A stretch of DNA of 16,777 nt, from positions 1 through 16,777 of the forward strand of contig JAGCWY010000070.1 in the NCBI GenBank assembly GCA_017961625.1, given 5' to 3'. The position numbers and the translations under genes were made by a program. Shown here one piece after another: positions 14,651-16,777 of this stretch (positions within the stretch are counted from its first letter, which is position 1; each line of letters begins with the position of its first letter). This DNA is from Ruminococcus sp. (GTDB lineage: Bacteria; Bacillota; Clostridia; Oscillospirales; Ruminococcaceae). A model generated the notes under the pieces. It searched no databases and was not told the origin of the DNA. It worked only from the letters and a program-made list of their open reading frames with translations.

Positions 14651-15912
14651 TTCGCCTTTCGCACCTCTTTGAAACGGTTCTGGGTGAGCATCTCGGAAAA
14701 CGCTTCAAGACGTATCCTGAGCTGTTCAACGTCCTGATACTGATAGTCCGTTTCAAGACGGAACACGGGGATATCATACTTTGCAAAAAGCTCTTCAAAG
14801 CGTTCAAGCTCGAAGTCGTACTCTATCTGTCCTTTCAGTACGTGGTATACTACTCCTTCGATATCTCTTTTCTGCACAAGTCTTGAGATATGCCCGAAGA
14901 GAGCTTCGTTCTTTACGAAAGCCGATGAAGCGTCCTTGTTATACCATGCAGAAGCGATATTCTTTATCATGCGCTCGCAGCTGCCATTAAGGCAGTTCTT
15001 TTCGTGTATGAGCTCCTGCTTCAATACAGAACTGTCTATAGCATCGAGCAGGGTGAGACCGACGTCGTGTATCAGGAAGGGTATCTTGTAATTGGGAAAT
15101 ACTACCGGTGAACCCATGATAATAACATTAGGTTTGTTATGTCCTGCATGAACATAACGCCTGGACATTTCCCCTATTCTTTCGGTGAGCTCCTGTACGT
15201 GATATGTCCAATCGTCAAGGTTGAAGGTGCGGTAATAGCTGTCCTGTACGAGAAGACGTGCCGCATCTGAGATTATATCAGGGCGCTCCCGTGAGACGTT
15301 CATGAAGGCGGCAAGAGCACAGCGTGCTCTTGATGCTCTTAAGGCTGCAGATATTACAGAATCCTTTGTTATACGTCTTTTGGTGTGAGCGGATACAGCT
15401 TCTGCCATATCCAGCATCTGACGCTGCCATTTTTCTTCCGCTTTGCTGCCGCTGCGGTCTGGCGGAACATCTACAAGGCAGAGCTTTCGTCCTTCGTCTT
15501 TTAGCTGATAAGATATCTTTCTCATGCTGTCGCTGGTAAGGGGGATTATAAATAGCGATTCGGAAAAATCAGCACCGCCGGGCTGATGTATATATCCGAG
15601 TATGGAGCGGCTCACAGGGTCGGTGTCACGGGGGACGATATCGTCGGACCATGCTGCCGAACCTAGGCTTCCGCCTGTCAGCCAGTAGGGCTCGGAGCCT
15701 GCTGCCATAACTAGTTCCTCGGGTATTCCAGTACCGAGAATAACTACAGAGGGCTTTTGCTGTGATCGGGTATTTCTGCTTGACCATGTATATTCCGTAT
15801 CGAGAAAATACTTTAATTCAGGCAGGTATTTTTCCTGCTGTTGCATTATGCTGTTGAGTGTGTCGCTATATTCACTAGAATATACATCTGTTTTGTCGGC
15901 TTTTTTTATCAT
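14647..15912 (-). CDS. Cysteine-depleted paralogue of the 2-hydroxyacyl-CoA dehydratase / double-cubane family
   Basis: A 421-residue protein clearly related to the product of 12166-13476. Shared blocks include IPEELVMAAG, DDIVPRD, IIMGSPVVFPNYKIPFLI, YHVLKGQIEYDFE and the tail RLETDYQYQDVEQLRIRLEA. At the cluster positions the cysteines are gone: C73, C111, C141, C143 and C373 of the paralogue align with G60, D98, S127, S129 and Q362. Only four cysteines remain (145, 198, 307, 312), none in a family motif. It therefore probably binds no cluster and may serve as a structural or substrate-binding partner, as in heterodimeric dehydratases and reductases where subunits differ in cluster content. 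The ATG at 15912 is preceded by AAAGGAACG at a rather long distance. It is the first gene of the operon. Confidence 0.82.
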   Translation of the reverse strand: MIKKADKTDVYSSEYSDTLNSIMQQQEKYLPELKYFLDTEYTWSSRNTRSQQKPSVVILGTGIPEELVMAAGSEPYWLTGGSLGSAAWSDDIVPRDTDPVSRSILGYIHQPGGADFSESLFIIPLTSDSMRKISYQLKDEGRKLCLVDVPPDRSGSKAEEKWQRQMLDMAEAVSAHTKRRITKDSVISAALRASRARCALAAFMNVSRERPDIISDAARLLVQDSYYRTFNLDDWTYHVQELTERIGEMSRRYVHAGHNKPNVIIMGSPVVFPNYKIPFLIHDVGLTLLDAIDSSVLKQELIHEKNCLNGSCERMIKNIASAWYNKDASSAFVKNEALFGHISRLVQKRDIEGVVYHVLKGQIEYDFELERFEELFAKYDIPVFRLETDYQYQDVEQLRIRLEAFSEMLTQNRFKEVRKAK

Positions 15913-16041
15913 TATTTATCACGTTCCTTTTGAACTGGTCTTGATTTTTGGTCTGCCAAAAAGCTTTTCGGGAGAGGGAGTCCGGTAAAGCCTTTTCTTG
16001 ATCTTGTTTTCTATATCATCTTGATATGCTGTGAGATAGTG

Positions 16042-16073
16042 ACTGTATCACAATGCACCGGTGCATTGGTAAA
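16042..16073 (-). promoter_or_regulatory. Candidate operon promoter with an 18-bp perfect palindrome as operator
   Basis: CAATGCACCGGTGCATTG (16051-16068) is a perfect palindrome. On the minus strand TTTACC (16068-16073) lies just before it and TACAGT (16042-16047) just after, 20 bases apart; each matches four of six consensus bases. A long 20-base spacer filled by a palindrome is typical of MerR-family activated promoters; a TetR-type repressor site is the other common reading. No regulator gene is in the window. The start codon is about 130 bases downstream. Confidence 0.6.
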
Positions 16074-16126
16074 GAGTTTTCTTTGTTTTAAGGGAATCGT
16101 TTGAATCGGTACTAAGATGATATATT

Positions 16127-16151
16127 GCTGACATCTGCCTGTCAGCTTTTT
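16127..16151 (+). terminator. Plus-strand hairpin with T-run
   Basis: GCTGACA (16127-16133) and TGTCAGC (16140-16146) pair around a 6-base loop and are followed by TTTTT. It has terminator form on the plus strand only, yet no plus-strand gene precedes it. It could end an antisense or small RNA, or be chance. Confidence 0.4.
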
Positions 16152-16512
16152 GGATATAGTCGATTTTATTATAATTAAAAGTGATGAAGAAAATATATCA
16201 AAAGCTTTGCGTTTTTATCATAAATCAGACATAATAAAAATGTCACAAATTATGGGAAATACAGCAATTATATACGCACAAGCTCTGAAAAACAGCCGCA
16301 GATACACAACAAGGACTATATCTGGCATTCTAACGTTATCAAACATTCTCACAATAACTCAGAAGTCTTAAAAAAACCTTAAAATCGACATTTGTAGGAT
16401 ATTAAATAAATGTTTTTCATAGATCTGATTTTTCTGATAGTCAAGGAAATAAAAAACAAGTCAGTCTGTCGAAAAAGGGGCTGTAAAAAAACTCAGTCCC
16501 CCAAACGAACAC

Positions 16513-16540
16513 GGGGCCTCGTAAAGAGGCCCCAAATTTT
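16513..16540 (+). terminator. IS-end terminator upstream of the transposase
   Basis: GGGGCCTC and GAGGCCCC form a perfect 8-base stem around GTAAA, followed by AAATTTT. It would stop outside transcription from entering the transposase gene. Confidence 0.65.
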
Positions 16541-16571
16541 ATAGCAAAAAAACAAACTGCACAACAATAAC

Positions 16572-16600
16572 TTGCGTGCAGCTGTTTTTAGTGATATAAT
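16572..16600 (+). promoter_or_regulatory. Promoter of the IS1182-like transposase
   Basis: TTGCGT (16572-16577), a 17-base spacer and a perfect TATAAT (16595-16600). The -10 box ends only 13 bases before the ATG, leaving a leader of about seven bases without a ribosome binding site. Confidence 0.6.
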
Positions 16601-16613
16601 CAAATTACCACAA

Positions 16614-16777
16614 ATGAATACCACTGAGAACTATTATAAACCAATCCAACTGAAATTACCAGTGTTTTATGAAACAATTATATATAAACACGACTCAGTG
16701 TATTCTTTTGTTGAAGTTTTAGATCAAATTGACCTAAAGAAATATCTTGCAGAGAAGGACTGCAGGACAGGTCGCCC
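16614..16777 (+). CDS. IS1182-family transposase, N-terminal 54 residues (partial)
   Basis: The frame opens MNTTENYYKPIQLKLPVFYE and runs unbroken through DQIDLKKYLAEKDCRTGRP to the window edge. The last residues match the pseudogene in copy B (KDCKTGRPPFDPETLLRI), fixing the family as IS1182-like (DDE transposase). Its start is unusual: no Shine-Dalgarno sequence precedes the ATG at 16614 and the promoter is so close that the message should be nearly leaderless, which may hold expression down. Whether the rest is intact cannot be seen. Confidence 0.88.
   Translation, partial: MNTTENYYKPIQLKLPVFYETIIYKHDSVYSFVEVLDQIDLKKYLAEKDCRTGR

Larger units (their letters stand above)
15913..16476. other. 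Regulatory and spacer region upstream of the redox operon
   Basis: About 560 bases. The half near the operon holds the palindrome, candidate promoter, an 11-base inverted repeat (16012-16022 and 16114-16124, TATATCATCTT and its complement) and a plus-strand hairpin at 16127-16151. The rest (16152-16470) is A/T-rich. A 73-codon plus-strand frame from 16150 starts with TTG, has no ribosome binding site and resembles nothing I know. The operon leader includes a possible weak hairpin near 15960-16005 (AAAAGGCTTT with AAAAGCTTTT). Confidence 0.5.
16477..16777 (+). mobile_element. 5' part of an IS1182-like element (copy C, cut by window edge)
   Basis: It begins GGGGCTGTAAAAAAACTCAG, the same end as that of copy B at 4816. 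A terminator hairpin, a promoter and the transposase start follow. The preceding AAAAA is shared with the end of copy B, so the exact border may be a few bases further left. Confidence 0.88.

Noticed and set aside
12166..15912. Reading the pair as a classical 2-hydroxyglutaryl-CoA dehydratase HgdA/HgdB
   Set aside because: One partner has no cluster cysteines, the other has CPLVK and CDCKKK signatures, a membrane polyferredoxin lies between them, and no CoA-transferase is nearby. An acyl-CoA dehydratase role is not excluded but not supported.
16150..16371. Plus-strand 73-codon frame in the A/T-rich spacer
   Set aside because: It begins with TTG within the T-run of a hairpin, has no ribosome binding site and no known similarity; kept only as intergenic sequence.
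1..16777. tRNA, rRNA or a known riboswitch
   Set aside because: No cloverleaf, rRNA signature or riboswitch core that I recognise was seen on either strand; the longer leaders show only short hairpins.

Overview
The window looks like a chromosomal segment of an anaerobic, endospore-lineage Firmicute, most likely a Ruminococcus-like member of the Clostridia. The basis is a complete SpoVT-type regulator, a rubredoxin, a double-cubane/2-hydroxyacyl-CoA-dehydratase-type iron-sulfur system, strong GGAGG-type ribosome binding sites, sigma-A promoters and a lone type IV pilin. The genus is inferred; no rRNA or tRNA gene is visible. All protein genes except the partial transposase at the right edge are on the minus strand.

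Layout. (1) Positions 1-140 are the 3' end of an IS1182-like element whose body lies to the left. (2) 151-3431 hold a cyclic-di-GMP pair: a diguanylate cyclase with a LacI-type periplasmic-binding-like sensor domain, and an EAL phosphodiesterase. Each has its own sigma-A promoter. (3) 3580-4816 is a decayed second IS copy in opposite orientation, with a deleted and frameshifted transposase. It is interrupted by a 582-bp element (4207-4788) flanked by CTTAGG direct repeats. Both ends of this element carry mirror-image arrays of about 22-bp iterons, and its centre holds opposed promoter-like arms and a strong RNA hairpin. (4) 4918-5693 hold rubredoxin and spoVT. (5) 5982-9207 is a three-gene operon: a large multi-spanning membrane protein, a UbiA-family phosphoribosyltransferase-like enzyme and an HAD phosphatase. 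Together they suggest synthesis and use of a polyprenyl-phosphate-linked pentose. (6) 9511-10221 is a type IV pilin-like gene with its own terminator. (7) 10662-15912 is a tightly packed five-gene operon. In transcription order: a cysteine-less paralogue of the dehydratase/double-cubane family, a membrane polyferredoxin of NapH type, a cysteine-rich double-cubane-like protein, its ATP-dependent activase, and a CcdA/DsbD-like cysteine-rich membrane protein. A perfect 18-bp palindrome lies between candidate -35 and -10 boxes upstream, and a strong terminator closes the unit. (8) 16477-16777 is the intact 5' end of a third IS1182-like copy, cut by the window edge.

The two most interesting items are the non-autonomous iteron-ended element and the five-gene redox operon. 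The operon appears to combine membrane electron input (polyferredoxin and thiol carrier), an ATP-driven electron activator and an unusual iron-sulfur reductase with a cluster-free partner. Its substrate cannot be told from sequence alone.
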